Positions 38,991 through 47,578 of a stretch of DNA of 64,000 nt are shown in pieces. Source of the stretch: DASXMT01 sp963755985 (GTDB taxonomy: Bacteria > Actinomycetota > Acidimicrobiia > Acidimicrobiales > RAAP-2); NCBI GenBank assembly GCA_963755985.1, contig CAVWLO010000001.1:248001-312000 (forward strand), written 5' to 3'. The notes beneath the pieces are model-generated. The model had not been told where the DNA came from, ran no database searches, and worked only from the letters and a program-made list of their open reading frames with translations. Within the stretch, counting starts at the first letter, position 1. Each line of letters begins with the position of its first letter. Made by a program: the position numbers and the translations under genes.

Positions 38991-39830
38991 TCAGCCCCCA
39001 CCGGGCAAAACGCGATCCAATGCCGATTCGGCCGCGGCTCGGAGGGCACCGAGATCGGTGCCGGCGCTCTCCGCTACGGAGGCCAGGATGTCCACGTCCT
39101 TGCGGAGGAGATCGCCGGCGGGGAACTGGCTCAACGGCATGTGGGCTCGGACCCCGAGTGAGTAGCTGGCGCCGCTCCCGTGGCCCAGGGCCTCGGCCAG
39201 AGCCCCGGCATCCAGCTGCAGCGCGGCCCCGACGCGCAGTGCATCATCGGCCAGGCCCAACTGCGCGGTCATGAGCGCGTTGTTGATGAGTTTTGCCACC
39301 TGGCCGCTGCCGAGCGGGCCAAGATGCACGACGGGATTGCCGTAGGTCGACAGCACCGGACGCGCCCGCTGCAGGTCGGCGGCCTCCCCACCCACCAATA
39401 CGAGCAGGTCGCCGGCCGCGGCGGCTCGACCGCCACCGCTGACCGGGGCGTCAATCACCGAGACCCCGACCAGGCGGGCCGCGTCGGCCACCTGACGACA
39501 AGTCTCCGGATGCACCGTCGAGTGGATGGCGACCAGTCCGCCTTCTTCCATGCCGGCCAGGATCCCGTCGGCCCCGAGGAGCACAGAACGCACATCGTCG
39601 TCGTTCACCACGCATACAGCCACTAGATCGCTCACTCTGCCTAGTTCGACCAACGAACCAGCGGTCGCCGCCAGGGTGGCCAACGGCTCCAGCGACTCCG
39701 GTCGGCGGGCCCACAAGGTGGTGGCGAATCCGGCCTCAGCGATCCGTCTGGCCATGGGTCCGCCCTGGCTCCCCACCCCAACGAAACCGACCCGGGGCCA
39801 GCTGGGGCCCGTGCTCACCTTTTCCGGCAA
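38991..39830 (-). CDS. 3-hydroxyisobutyrate dehydrogenase-family NAD(P) oxidoreductase
   Basis: This 279-residue beta-hydroxyacid dehydrogenase has the Rossmann loop VGFVGVGSQGGPMARRIAEAG. It also has the substrate motif DAPVSGGGRAAAAGDL and the catalytic Lys segment LGSGQVAKLINNALMTAQ. The C-terminal helical domain has LRKDVDILA. It oxidises small 3-hydroxy acids or related substrates; the exact one is not readable. The loop GVGSQG differs slightly from the common GLGxMG. A tandem repeat array begins 10 bases upstream of the start. Confidence 0.88.
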   Translation of the reverse strand: MPEKVSTGPSWPRVGFVGVGSQGGPMARRIAEAGFATTLWARRPESLEPLATLAATAGSLVELGRVSDLVAVCVVNDDDVRSVLLGADGILAGMEEGGLVAIHSTVHPETCRQVADAARLVGVSVIDAPVSGGGRAAAAGDLLVLVGGEAADLQRARPVLSTYGNPVVHLGPLGSGQVAKLINNALMTAQLGLADDALRVGAALQLDAGALAEALGHGSGASYSLGVRAHMPLSQFPAGDLLRKDVDILASVAESAGTDLGALRAAAESALDRVLPGGG

Positions 39831-39840
39831 TGGCTCTCAG

Positions 39841-39946
39841 CCTCTCCTTGCAGTCGGGCCTCTCGGTGCAGTCGGGCCTCTCGGTGCAGTCGGGCCTCTC
39901 GGTGAAGTCGGGCCTCTCCGTGCAGTCGGCTCTCCGTGCAGTCGGG
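39841..39946. repeat. 18-bp tandem repeat array upstream of the dehydrogenase
   Basis: There are six units of 17-18 bases, starting at 39841, 39859, 39877, 39895, 39913 and 39930. The first four are 18 bases and differ by one to three bases; the last two have lost a base. The array occupies a third of the 333-bp gap before imuA. Apart from the LexA box at its far end, no other feature was found in that gap. Confidence 0.93.
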
Positions 39947-40156
39947 CCTCCCTGGCTGACCGGCAGTTTCGCCGGTCGTCGGAACATTGCTGCAGCTGGC
40001 TGACTGCTGTCAAACAACACCCCGACCGATCCTCGGTGTCCTGTCGGTCATCAGCCATAGGGAATCAGAGGTCCAGGCGTCGATCCTGGCCGTCCAGGCG
40101 CAGAGAACGAGCTCGGTCCAGGCCTTGAGCTGACGGTCCCGGCAACGACTACTGTA

Positions 40157-40170
40157 CGAACATATGTTCG
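40157..40170. promoter_or_regulatory. LexA (SOS) box overlapping the imuA start codon
   Basis: The perfect 14-bp palindrome CGAACATATGTTCG fits the actinobacterial LexA consensus (CGAAC-N4-GTTCG). The imuA ATG is bases 8-10 of the box. LexA binding here would block both initiation of transcription near this point and access to the start region. It indicates DNA-damage induction of the imuA-imuB-dnaE2 cassette. Confidence 0.93.
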
Positions 40171-41027
40171 ATTCCATAGTCGACGAGCCCAAGGCGCCGT
40201 CGGACGCCGGTCAGGCCGGGGGTGATGGCCGAAACCGACTGAAGGACAGGGCTCCCGCCGTCCGTGAACCCCTGGCCGTCCTGGCCGAGCGGGCGCGGCC
40301 CACCTCCTCGAGCGAGAGCCAGCTACTGCCGGTGATCCCTCCCCTCCTGGGGCTGTTGCCCGGAGGGGGCCTCCGCCGGGGGACCTCCATCGTGGTCGCC
40401 GATGACGGTAGGGCGAGCGCCACGACCAGCGCCAGGACGAGTGCCACGACCAACGGGCTCACCTTGTGCCTGTCGCTCCTGGGCGCAGCCTCGTCGGCCG
40501 GATCATGGTGCGCGGTGGTGGGGATCTGCGGCCTGGGAGCCGTGGCCGCCGACGACCTGGGGATAGACCTCACCCGCCTGGTCCTCCTTCCGTCCCCTGG
40601 GCCGAAGTGGGCCGAATCGACCGCAGTCCTTCTCGAGGGGGTGGACGTGGTGGTGCTGTGCCCCCCGTTTCCCGTCCGGCCGGCCATGGCCCGGCGCTTA
40701 TTGGCGCGCACCAGGGACCGGGGGGCGATTCTTATTGTCGTACCCGGACAGGCCGGCTGGCCCGAGTGCCCCGACATGCGTTTGAGCGTCGGGAACACCC
40801 GGTGGGACGGCATCGGGAAGGGAGACGGCCATCTCAGCTGTCGGCGAGTGACGGTGACCGCCACCGGCCGCCGGTCGGCGGCCCGGCCACGACATCAGGA
40901 CCTGTGGCTGCCCTCGACAGCGGGATCCGTGGAGATTGCCGGGCCTGATGAGATAGCCGGACCCATCGGCGGGGAGAGCGGCGCCGACGTGACGGGCGGC
41001 GCCGGGGCATTGGCGGCGACGACGTGA
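40164..41027 (+). CDS. imuA: ImuA-like RecA-fold mutasome protein
   Basis: This 287-residue protein has the RecA-like core PPLLGLLPGGGLRRGTSIVVADD (loop without a full Walker A Lys-Ser/Thr), then SAGSWCAVVGICGLGAVAADDLGIDLTRLVLLPSPGPKWAE. It continues VDVVVLCPPFPVRPAMARRLLARTRDRGAILIVV. This is the ImuA/SulA-like actinobacterial form that precedes ImuB and DnaE2 in damage-induced mutagenesis. A Thr/Ser/Ala tandem repeat (about residues 83-95) is inserted in the first strand region. The start codon is inside the LexA box, so the transcript is probably leaderless or very short. Confidence 0.85.
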   Translation: MFDSIVDEPKAPSDAGQAGGDGRNRLKDRAPAVREPLAVLAERARPTSSSESQLLPVIPPLLGLLPGGGLRRGTSIVVADDGRASATTSARTSATTNGLTLCLSLLGAASSAGSWCAVVGICGLGAVAADDLGIDLTRLVLLPSPGPKWAESTAVLLEGVDVVVLCPPFPVRPAMARRLLARTRDRGAILIVVPGQAGWPECPDMRLSVGNTRWDGIGKGDGHLSCRRVTVTATGRRSAARPRHQDLWLPSTAGSVEIAGPDEIAGPIGGESGADVTGGAGALAATT

Positions 41028-41040
41028 AGGGCCTGCCGAC

Positions 41041-42131
41041 GTGAAGGACCGGCTGATGGTCGTGCGATGCCCCCGGCTCCTCGAAGAGGACGAAGGAGGC
41101 GCTGCCCTCCGGACCTTCGTCTCGGTGCTCGCCGCCGTGGAGGTGTACTGCCCCTGGGTCGAGGCCGTCCGTCCCGGCATCTGCTCGCTCCCCGCCCGCG
41201 GGCCGGCCCGGTACTTCGGAGGCGAGCAGGCACTCGTCGACCTCGTCGTCGGGGCCACCGCAGCCATCACCGAAGCCGAGGTGGGCATCGCCGATGGCCT
41301 TTTCGGTGCCGTGCTGGCCGCTCGGGCCGCGCTAGTGGTCCCGGCCGGGACCACTCCCGCGTTCCTCGCCCCGTTGCCGGTGTCGTCCCTCGGGGACCCC
41401 GACCTGGCCGAGCTGCTGGCCCGGCTCGGGATCCGCACCCTCGGGGACTTCGCCGCCCTCCCCGAGCGCCACGTCCTTGGGCGCTTCGGCGCCGAAGGCA
41501 TGGCCTGTCACCGCGTGGCCCGAGGAGACAGTGGGGAGCTCGCCGGGCTCCGCCAACCGGGGATCGGGCGCCTCATCGAGAGACATCAGCACGGGGGAAG
41601 GCCGGCAACCAGCACCCAGGGCGGCTTCTGGGGCGGTGCCAGCGACCGCGATGCCCGGGCGGCGCGGACCCTGGCCGACGTGCAGCGCCTCCTCGGAGCC
41701 GACGGCGTGCTCCGGATCCGCCTGCAGGGGGGCCGCAGCCCGGCAGAACGGTCCCGGCTGGTCACCTGGGGAGCACGAGAGACCCCCAGCGACAGGACCC
41801 TCGACGCGCCCTGGCCCGGCCAGATCCCGCCACCGGCCCCGGCAATCGTGCACTCCCCTCCGCTCGGGGCCGAGGTGGTCGATGATGCCGGCGAACCGGT
41901 GGCGGTGTCGGGGCGCGGCCTCCTCACCGCCACACCAGGGCGTCTGTCGGTGGCCGGCGGGCCGTGGACGGCGGTGACCGCGTGGGCCGGTCCGTGGCCG
42001 GCCGAGGAGCGGTGGTGGTCACGAGCCCGGCGGCGAACGGCCCGGATGCAGGTGGTGCTGGCCGGCGAGGACGCGCGCGGCTGCTGCTGACCGAGCAGGG
42101 CCGATGGTGGGTCGAGGCCACCTACAGCTGA
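41041..42131 (+). CDS. imuB: ImuB, Y-family polymerase-like mutasome protein; frameshifted near 3' end, short N-terminus
   Basis: This protein has the ImuB patterns VEAVRPGICSLPARGPARYFGGEQALVDLV, AAITEAEVGIADGLFGAVLAA, PVSSLGDPDLAELLARLGIRTLGDFAALPERHVLGRFG and C-terminal AVTAWAGPWPAEERWWS. ImuB is a catalytically inactive Y-family member that links ImuA, the beta clamp and DnaE2. Frame 1 stops at 42090. Removing a CG from the CGCGCG run at 42072-42079 continues the frame as ARLLLTEQGRWWVEATYS to a stop at 42131, the usual ImuB ending. The N-terminus lacks roughly 70 residues that families normally have before ARCPxL. Confidence 0.82.
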
Positions 42132-42243
42132 GGCAGGCCGGTCAGACCGAAAGCCGGCCAGCCGACAGCCGGTCCGGAGGAGCAGAGCAAGCGAGCAAAA
42201 CAAACAAGACAAGCAAGCAGAAAGAGCAGACGGACAAAAAGCA

Positions 42244-42299
42244 GTACTTGTACACCAAACCAGCAGGCGGGTAAAAGCTGTACATGTACACAAAACCAG
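42244..42299. repeat. two 20-bp direct repeats with GTAC-centred palindromes before dnaE2
   Basis: Copies at 42244-42263 and 42280-42299 match at 18 of 20 bases and are 36 bp apart. Each begins GTACNTGTAC. They sit in a 150-bp AT-richer, purine-biased gap between imuB and dnaE2. The spacing, about 3.4 helical turns, would suit cooperative binding. Confidence 0.65.
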
Positions 42300-42334
42300 T
42301 TGAAAAACGAAAAACAGTACCGAGGCAGCACACC

Positions 42335-45300
42335 GTGGCCTACGCAGAGCTACACGCGCACTCCAATTTCTCCTTTCTCGACGGCGCCAGCCACCCCGAG
42401 GAGCTGGTGGCCGAGGCCTCCCGCCTCGGGCTGTCGGCACTGGCCCTCACCGACCACGACGGTCTCTACGGCGCCGTCCGATTCGCCGAAGCGGCCCGGG
42501 TCCTCGGCATGCCCACCGTGTTCGGCGTCGAGCTCGCCCTCTCCCCCTCCGCCGCCCGTACCGGTGTCCCCGACCCGGGGGGCACCCATCTGATCGTGCT
42601 GGCCCGGGACCCGGAGGGCTACGCCCTGCTCAGCCGGGGCATCGCCGAGGCCCACCTGGCCGGCGGGGAGAAGGGGAAGCCGATCTTCACCCTCGACGAC
42701 CTGGCCGGCCGCCACGGAGGCCACTGGCAGGTTCTGACCGGCTGCCGGAAGGGCGCGGTGGCCGGTGCCCTGACCGCCGACGGGCCTGGCGCGGCGGCGC
42801 GGCAGCTCGATCACCTGATCGACTGCTTCGGCCGGGACGACGTGGCTGTGGAGCTGTGGGACCACGGCGATCCCCTCGACACGGCGCGCAACGACGCCCT
42901 GGCCCTGTTGGCCGTGGAGCGGGGGGTGAGCCCGGTCGCCACCAACAACGTGCACTACGCCTCCCCCGTCCGCTTCCCGCTGGCCACGGCCCTGGCCGCG
43001 GTGCGGGCCCGGCGCCCGCTCGATGAACTCCAGGGCTGGCTCCCACCCTCGGCCACGGCCTGCCTGCGGTCGGAGGGCGAGCAGCGACGGCGGTTCGCCC
43101 GGTGGCCCGGGGCGGTCGAGCGCGCCGCCGAGATCGCCGGGGTGTGCGCCTTCGACCTCCACCTGGTGGCCCCCCGGCTCCCCGACTTCCCCGTGCCCAC
43201 CGGCCACACCGAGCAGACCTGGCTCGTCGAGCTGGTCCGCCGGGGGGCAACCGACCGCTACGGCCCACGGGAGGACGAGCGGGTACCGGGGGCCTGGGAG
43301 CGCCTCGACCACGAGCTGGCCGTCATCGACGCTCTCGGCTTCCCCGGCTACTTCCTCACCGTGTGGGACATCGTGCGGTTCTGCCGAGAAGAGGACATCT
43401 TCTGCCAGGGCCGCGGCTCGGCCGCCACCTCGGCCGTCTGTTACGCCCTGGGCATCACCAACGTGGACGCCGTGCGCCTGGGGCTGTTGTTCGAGCGGTT
43501 CCTCTCCCCCGCCCGCGACGGCCCCCCGGACATAGACGTCGACATCGAGTCGGGCCGGCGGGAGGAGGTCATCCAGTACGTCTACCAGCGCTACGGCCGC
43601 ATGCACGCGGCCCAGGTGGCCAACGTCATCACCTACCGGGCACGCTCCGCTCTCCGCGACATCGGCAAGGCCCTCGGGCACCCGCTGGCCGACGTGGAGG
43701 GCTGGGCCGGCTCGGTCGACCGCGGCCAGTCGATGCACGACGACGAGGCCATCCCCCCCATGGTGCGCGACCTGGCCGGTGCGGTGCTCGATTTTCCCCG
43801 GCACCTCGGCATCCACTCGGGGGGCATGGTCATCTGCGACCGCCCGGTGGTCGAGGTCTGCCCGGTGGAGTGGGCCCGGATGCCCGGGCGGAGCGTCCTG
43901 CAGTGGGACAAGGACGACTGTGCCGCCGTCGGGTTGGTCAAGTTCGACCTACTCGGGCTGGGCATGCTCACCGCCCTCCACCACATGGTCGACCTGGTGG
44001 GCGCCTACCACGGCGTCAAAGTCGACGTGGCCCTCCTCGACCAGGAGCCCGAGGTCTACGACCTGTTGTGTCGGGCCGACACCGTGGGGGTGTTCCAGGT
44101 GGAGTCCCGGGCCCAGATGGGCACCCTGCCCCGGGTGAAGCCCCGGTGCTTCTACGACCTGGCCATCGAGGTGGCCCTCATCCGCCCCGGACCCATCCAG
44201 GGCAACGCCGTCCACCCCTTCATCCGGCGGCGGAACGGCGAGGAGGACATCACCTACCTCCATCCCCTGTTGGAGCCGGCATTGAAGCGGACGCTCGGCG
44301 TCCCGTTGTTCCAGGAGCAGCTGATGCAGATCGCCATCGATGTGGCCGGCTTCACCCCGGCCCAGGCCGACGAGCTCCGCCAGGCCATGGGGGCCAAGCG
44401 CTCGGGCGAGCGTATGGGCCGGCTCCGGGACCGGCTGTTCGAAGGGATGGCCGCCCGGGACGTGTCCGAGGAGGTGGCCGAGCAGGTCTATGCCGCCCTG
44501 TCCGCCTTCGCCAACTTCGGGTTCCCCGAGAGCCACTCGGTGGCCTTCGCCTACCTGGTGTATTCCACGGCGTGGTTCAAGCTGCATTACCCGGGCGCCT
44601 TCACCGCCGGACTGTTGAACGCCCAACCCATGGGATTCTGGTCACCCCAGAGCCTGATCGCCGACGCCAAGCGCCACGGGGTCACCGTCCTCCGGCCTGA
44701 CGTCAACCGGGGTGGAGCCGATGCCACGCTCGAGGGCGACGGCCCCGCCATCAGGCTCGGGGTGTCCTCGGTGCGAGGCATCGGTAGCGAGACGGCCGAG
44801 CGGATCGACGCCGGGCGCCCCTGGTCGGGCATGGAGGACCTGGTCCGCCAGGCCGGTGTCACCAGGGCGCAGCTCGAGGCGCTGGCCACGGCCGGGGCCT
44901 TGGACGACCTGCCGGCGGGGAACAGGCCAGCGGGGAACAGGCCGGTAGGAAACGGCAGCCCGGTAGGAAACGGCAGCCCGGTAGGAAACGGCAGGCCGGC
45001 GGCGAACGGCCCACCAACAGCAACCAAACGCAAGCCAGCAGCCGGCAATCGGCGGTCCCTGGTGTGGGCGGCGGGCGCCGCGGCCCAGGCCACCCCGGGC
45101 CGGCTCCCGGGGATGGTCACCGGGACCGAGTCGCCGGCGCTTCCCACCGCCACCGCCTGGGAGGATGTGGCCGACGACCTGTGGGCCCTGGGTATGACCC
45201 CCGATGTCACCGCCATGGAGCTGGCCCGTCCGGAGCTCGAGCGTCAGGGCGTGGTCCCCTCGGGCGAACTGGGCAAGGTCCGCTCAGGCGACCGGATCAG

Positions 45301-45562
45301 CGTGGGGGGCGTGGTCACCCACCGCCAGCATCCAGAGAGCGCCCACGGCGCCGTCTTCTTGAACCTCGAGGACGAGACGGGCATGGTCAACGTGATCTGC
45401 TCCCGTGGGGCGTGGGTGCGTTGGCGACCGGTGGCCCGGTTCTCCCCCGCCCTGGTGGTCCGGGGGCGGCTGGAACGGGGCGACGGAGCCATCAACCTGG
45501 TGGCCGAGCGGATCGAGCCCCTCGAGCTGGGGCCGGTGCCGCCCTCGCGGGACTTCCGTTGA
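42335..45562 (+). CDS. dnaE2: error-prone DNA polymerase III alpha subunit DnaE2
   Basis: This 1075-residue polymerase has an N-terminal PHP domain (VAYAELHAHSNFSFLDGASHPEELV, ALTDHDGLYGAVRFAEAA). The C-family polymerase core has FCQGRGSAATSAVCYALGITNVD and DGPPDIDVDIESGRREEVIQYVYQRYGR, with the catalytic Asp pair. The helix-hairpin-helix and OB-fold parts end GTVVT-type KVRSGDRISVGGVVTHRQHP...FLNLEDETGMVNVI. It copies damaged DNA with ImuA/ImuB. The GTG at 42335 follows GAGG by 9 bases and gives the YAELHAHS family start; an ATG at 42284 lies inside a repeat. Gly-Asn-Ser-Pro repeats are inserted at about 865-900. Confidence 0.94.
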   Translation: MAYAELHAHSNFSFLDGASHPEELVAEASRLGLSALALTDHDGLYGAVRFAEAARVLGMPTVFGVELALSPSAARTGVPDPGGTHLIVLARDPEGYALLSRGIAEAHLAGGEKGKPIFTLDDLAGRHGGHWQVLTGCRKGAVAGALTADGPGAAARQLDHLIDCFGRDDVAVELWDHGDPLDTARNDALALLAVERGVSPVATNNVHYASPVRFPLATALAAVRARRPLDELQGWLPPSATACLRSEGEQRRRFARWPGAVERAAEIAGVCAFDLHLVAPRLPDFPVPTGHTEQTWLVELVRRGATDRYGPREDERVPGAWERLDHELAVIDALGFPGYFLTVWDIVRFCREEDIFCQGRGSAATSAVCYALGITNVDAVRLGLLFERFLSPARDGPPDIDVDIESGRREEVIQYVYQRYGRMHAAQVANVITYRARSALRDIGKALGHPLADVEGWAGSVDRGQSMHDDEAIPPMVRDLAGAVLDFPRHLGIHSGGMVICDRPVVEVCPVEWARMPGRSVLQWDKDDCAAVGLVKFDLLGLGMLTALHHMVDLVGAYHGVKVDVALLDQEPEVYDLLCRADTVGVFQVESRAQMGTLPRVKPRCFYDLAIEVALIRPGPIQGNAVHPFIRRRNGEEDITYLHPLLEPALKRTLGVPLFQEQLMQIAIDVAGFTPAQADELRQAMGAKRSGERMGRLRDRLFEGMAARDVSEEVAEQVYAALSAFANFGFPESHSVAFAYLVYSTAWFKLHYPGAFTAGLLNAQPMGFWSPQSLIADAKRHGVTVLRPDVNRGGADATLEGDGPAIRLGVSSVRGIGSETAERIDAGRPWSGMEDLVRQAGVTRAQLEALATAGALDDLPAGNRPAGNRPVGNGSPVGNGSPVGNGRPAANGPPTATKRKPAAGNRRSLVWAAGAAAQATPGRLPGMVTGTESPALPTATAWEDVADDLWALGMTPDVTAMELARPELERQGVVPSGELGKVRSGDRISVGGVVTHRQHPESAHGAVFLNLEDETGMVNVICSRGAWVRWRPVARFSPALVVRGRLERGDGAINLVAERIEPLELGPVPPSRDFR
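44912..44999. repeat. 15/18-bp tandem repeats inside dnaE2
   Basis: There are two 15-base units (encoding AGNRP) and then three 18-base units at 44942, 44960 and 44978 (encoding VGNGSP). The latter are identical except for one base in the last. All are multiples of three, so the frame is preserved. They sit in the linker between the HhH and OB-fold regions. Confidence 0.93.
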
Positions 45563-45636
45563 GCAATGGGGCGGGCCGGGCCGTTGAGCAATGGGGCGGG
45601 CCGGGCCGTTGAGCAATGGGGCGGGCCGGGCCGTTG
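45556..45636. repeat. 25-bp tandem array at the dnaE2 stop codon
   Basis: Three perfect 25-base units (45556-45580, 45581-45605, 45606-45630) and a partial fourth. The dnaE2 TGA (45560-45562) is in the first unit, and each later unit repeats the stop and flanking bases. It lies between the convergent dnaE2 and holA genes. Confidence 0.97.
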
Positions 45637-45662
45637 AGCAGTGGGCAACGGCGCCGCCCCGC

Positions 45663-46661
45663 TCAGCGACCCTGGCGCACCAGCCGGCTGAGCCGAGCCA
45701 CCAGCACCTGGAGCACCAGCTCCCCGGGCAGGGCCGACACGCCCCGGAGGTCCAGGTCTGCGTCGGCCAGCAGGTTGATGGCCCGGGCGATGCGGGCCGT
45801 CCCCAGTCGCCGGCTCTGGGCCAGCGCCTTCTTGGCTGGATAGGCGCTCCGCAGGCCGAGCAGTTCGGCCGCCTCCTCCGGAGAGGTCACTCCCGACCCG
45901 TCGAGCCGGAGCATCTGGCGGTAGTGCCGGTGCAACAGGCTCACGGCCGCCAGCGGGTGGAGCTCCCCGGCACCGGTCATGCGGTGGAGGAGCCCCAGCG
46001 CCTTGGCCGCGTCACCGCTGTCGATGGCATCGGTCAGGTCCCAGGGCGCCACCGAGCCGGCCTCCCCGAGGAACGGTGCCAGGTCGTTCACCTTGACCGT
46101 GGCCCCGACCCCGTAGGCGGCGGCGAGCGTGTCGAGCAGGCCGGCCAGCCGGCCCATGTCCCCGCCCAGGTGCTCGCCCAATGTGGCCGTGGCCCCGCCG
46201 TCGAGCCGGACCGGCGCGCCCCGCAGGTGCTCGGCCAGCCACTGGCTCCGGGCCTTCCCGGTGCCCACCGCCGTGTTCACGACGTCGCCCACCGTGCCCA
46301 CCGACTTGGCCAGGGCCGCCGGGATCGTGCCGCCCCCGCCCACCAGCACCAGCGACGTGGTGGGCAGCGGGTCCTCCAGGTAGGCGGTCAGCCGAGCACC
46401 CTCGGCCGCGTTGAGCCGCCCGGCGTCGCGGACCATGATCACCCGGCGCTCCACCAGGAACGGTGGCGTGGTGCAGGCGTCGATCACCAGGCCCACGTCC
46501 AGGTCGTCGCCCCCCGGTCCACCGAATTCCTCCACGGCCAGACTGGGGTCGGAGCCGCCCACCAGGGTCTCCATCAACCCGTGGGCGGCCTGGGCCACCA
46601 GCGAGGGGTCGTCCCCCTTGATCAGGTAGGCCGGGCGCACGTCGGTCGCCGTCGCCGGCAC
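45663..46661 (-). CDS. holA: DNA polymerase III delta subunit
   Basis: This 332-residue clamp-loader subunit has an AAA+-like N-terminus (YLIKGDDPSLVAQAAHGLMETLVGG, ACTTPPFLVERRVIMVRDAGRL). The delta middle and C-terminal helical domains follow, with EHLGGDMGRLAGLLDTL and LLHRHYRQMLRLDGSGVTSPEEAAELLGLRSAYPAKKALAQSRRLG. The GTG at 46661 starts 2 bases after the folP stop; the open frame above overlaps folP. In many actinobacteria holA is next to rpsT, but here it lies by folP and dnaE2. Confidence 0.9.
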   Translation of the reverse strand: MPATATDVRPAYLIKGDDPSLVAQAAHGLMETLVGGSDPSLAVEEFGGPGGDDLDVGLVIDACTTPPFLVERRVIMVRDAGRLNAAEGARLTAYLEDPLPTTSLVLVGGGGTIPAALAKSVGTVGDVVNTAVGTGKARSQWLAEHLRGAPVRLDGGATATLGEHLGGDMGRLAGLLDTLAAAYGVGATVKVNDLAPFLGEAGSVAPWDLTDAIDSGDAAKALGLLHRMTGAGELHPLAAVSLLHRHYRQMLRLDGSGVTSPEEAAELLGLRSAYPAKKALAQSRRLGTARIARAINLLADADLDLRGVSALPGELVLQVLVARLSRLVRQGR

Positions 46662-46663
46662 CG

Positions 46664-47536
46664 TCAGCCCCCGACCCGGGTGGTCGCGGCCTCGGCCCGC
46701 TCCCGCTCGATGGCGGCCAGCGAGTCGCACACGTGGCGCGTGCCGGCCACGTCGTGGGCTCGGACGATCCGACACCCGAGCGACACGCCCAGGGCGGCCG
46801 CGGCCAGCGAGGCCGGTCCCCGTTCGTCGATGTCGAGGTCGAGGACCTTACCCAGGAAAGTCTTGTTGGAAGCCGACAGGAGCAGTGGGTACCCCAGGTC
46901 GGCCAGGGCCCCCGAGGCCCGTAGCAAGGTGAGCGACTGGTCGGCTGTCTTCCCCAAGTCGAGCCCGGCGTCCATGACGATGCGATCGGGGGTGAACCCG
47001 AGGGCGGTGGCCCGGTCGGCCCGATCGACCAGAAAGGTGCAGACCGCCTCGACCACGTCGTCATAGACCGGCTCGGGGTCGGGGATCCGCGGGCCGAGGC
47101 GGATGTGGGTGGCCACGACGGTGGCCCCGGCGGCCGCGGCGGCCGACAGGTACTCGGAGTCGCCGAACCCGCTGATGTCGTTGCCGACCACGGCGCCGGC
47201 GCTGTAGGCGACCCTGGCCACCGCCGACCGCCAGGTGTCGACCGACAGCGGGACGTCGAAGCGGTCGTGGAGCGCCTCGATGGCCGGGATCACCCGCTCG
47301 ATCTCCTCGGCCTCGGTCACCTCGGGCCCCGGACCGGCCTTGACCCCGCCGACGTCGAGGATGTCCGCTCCCTCGTCCACCAGCACGTCGGCCCGGCGCA
47401 AGAAGGCGTCGAAGTCGTAGGTGGCCCCTTTGTCGAAGAACGAGTCAGGGGTCCGGTTGAGGATGCCCATCACGACGGCCCGGTACCGGATGTCGACGCT
47501 CCGCTCGCCCAGGGTGAGAAAAGTGGGTGGTGGCAC
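46664..47536 (-). CDS. folP: dihydropteroate synthase
   Basis: This 290-residue TIM-barrel enzyme joins p-aminobenzoate to dihydropterin pyrophosphate in folate synthesis. Motifs are VVMGILNRTPDSFFDKGATYDFDAF, ADILDVGGVKAGPGPEVTEAEEIERVIPAIEAL, PLSVDTWRSAVARVA, VVGNDISGFGD and DRIVMDAGLDLGKTADQSLTLL. The usual Asn-Asp pair in NDISG is present. It is not grouped with other fol genes here. The Gly-Ala-Lys in GVKAGP is GxSTRPG in typical FolP1, so it could be a FolP2-type paralogue. Confidence 0.87.
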   Translation of the reverse strand: MPPPTFLTLGERSVDIRYRAVVMGILNRTPDSFFDKGATYDFDAFLRRADVLVDEGADILDVGGVKAGPGPEVTEAEEIERVIPAIEALHDRFDVPLSVDTWRSAVARVAYSAGAVVGNDISGFGDSEYLSAAAAAGATVVATHIRLGPRIPDPEPVYDDVVEAVCTFLVDRADRATALGFTPDRIVMDAGLDLGKTADQSLTLLRASGALADLGYPLLLSASNKTFLGKVLDLDIDERGPASLAAAALGVSLGCRIVRAHDVAGTRHVCDSLAAIERERAEAATTRVGG

Positions 47537-47578
47537 GCCGCGACGCTATCCGCCGACCATCGAGCAGGGCCGGACCGC

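Noticed and set aside
39841..39946. CRISPR array
   Set aside because: Units are contiguous 17-18 bp without spacers, and no cas genes are present.
42350..43816. 488-codon minus-strand frame opposite dnaE2
   Set aside because: Low-complexity antisense shadow of a well-conserved polymerase.
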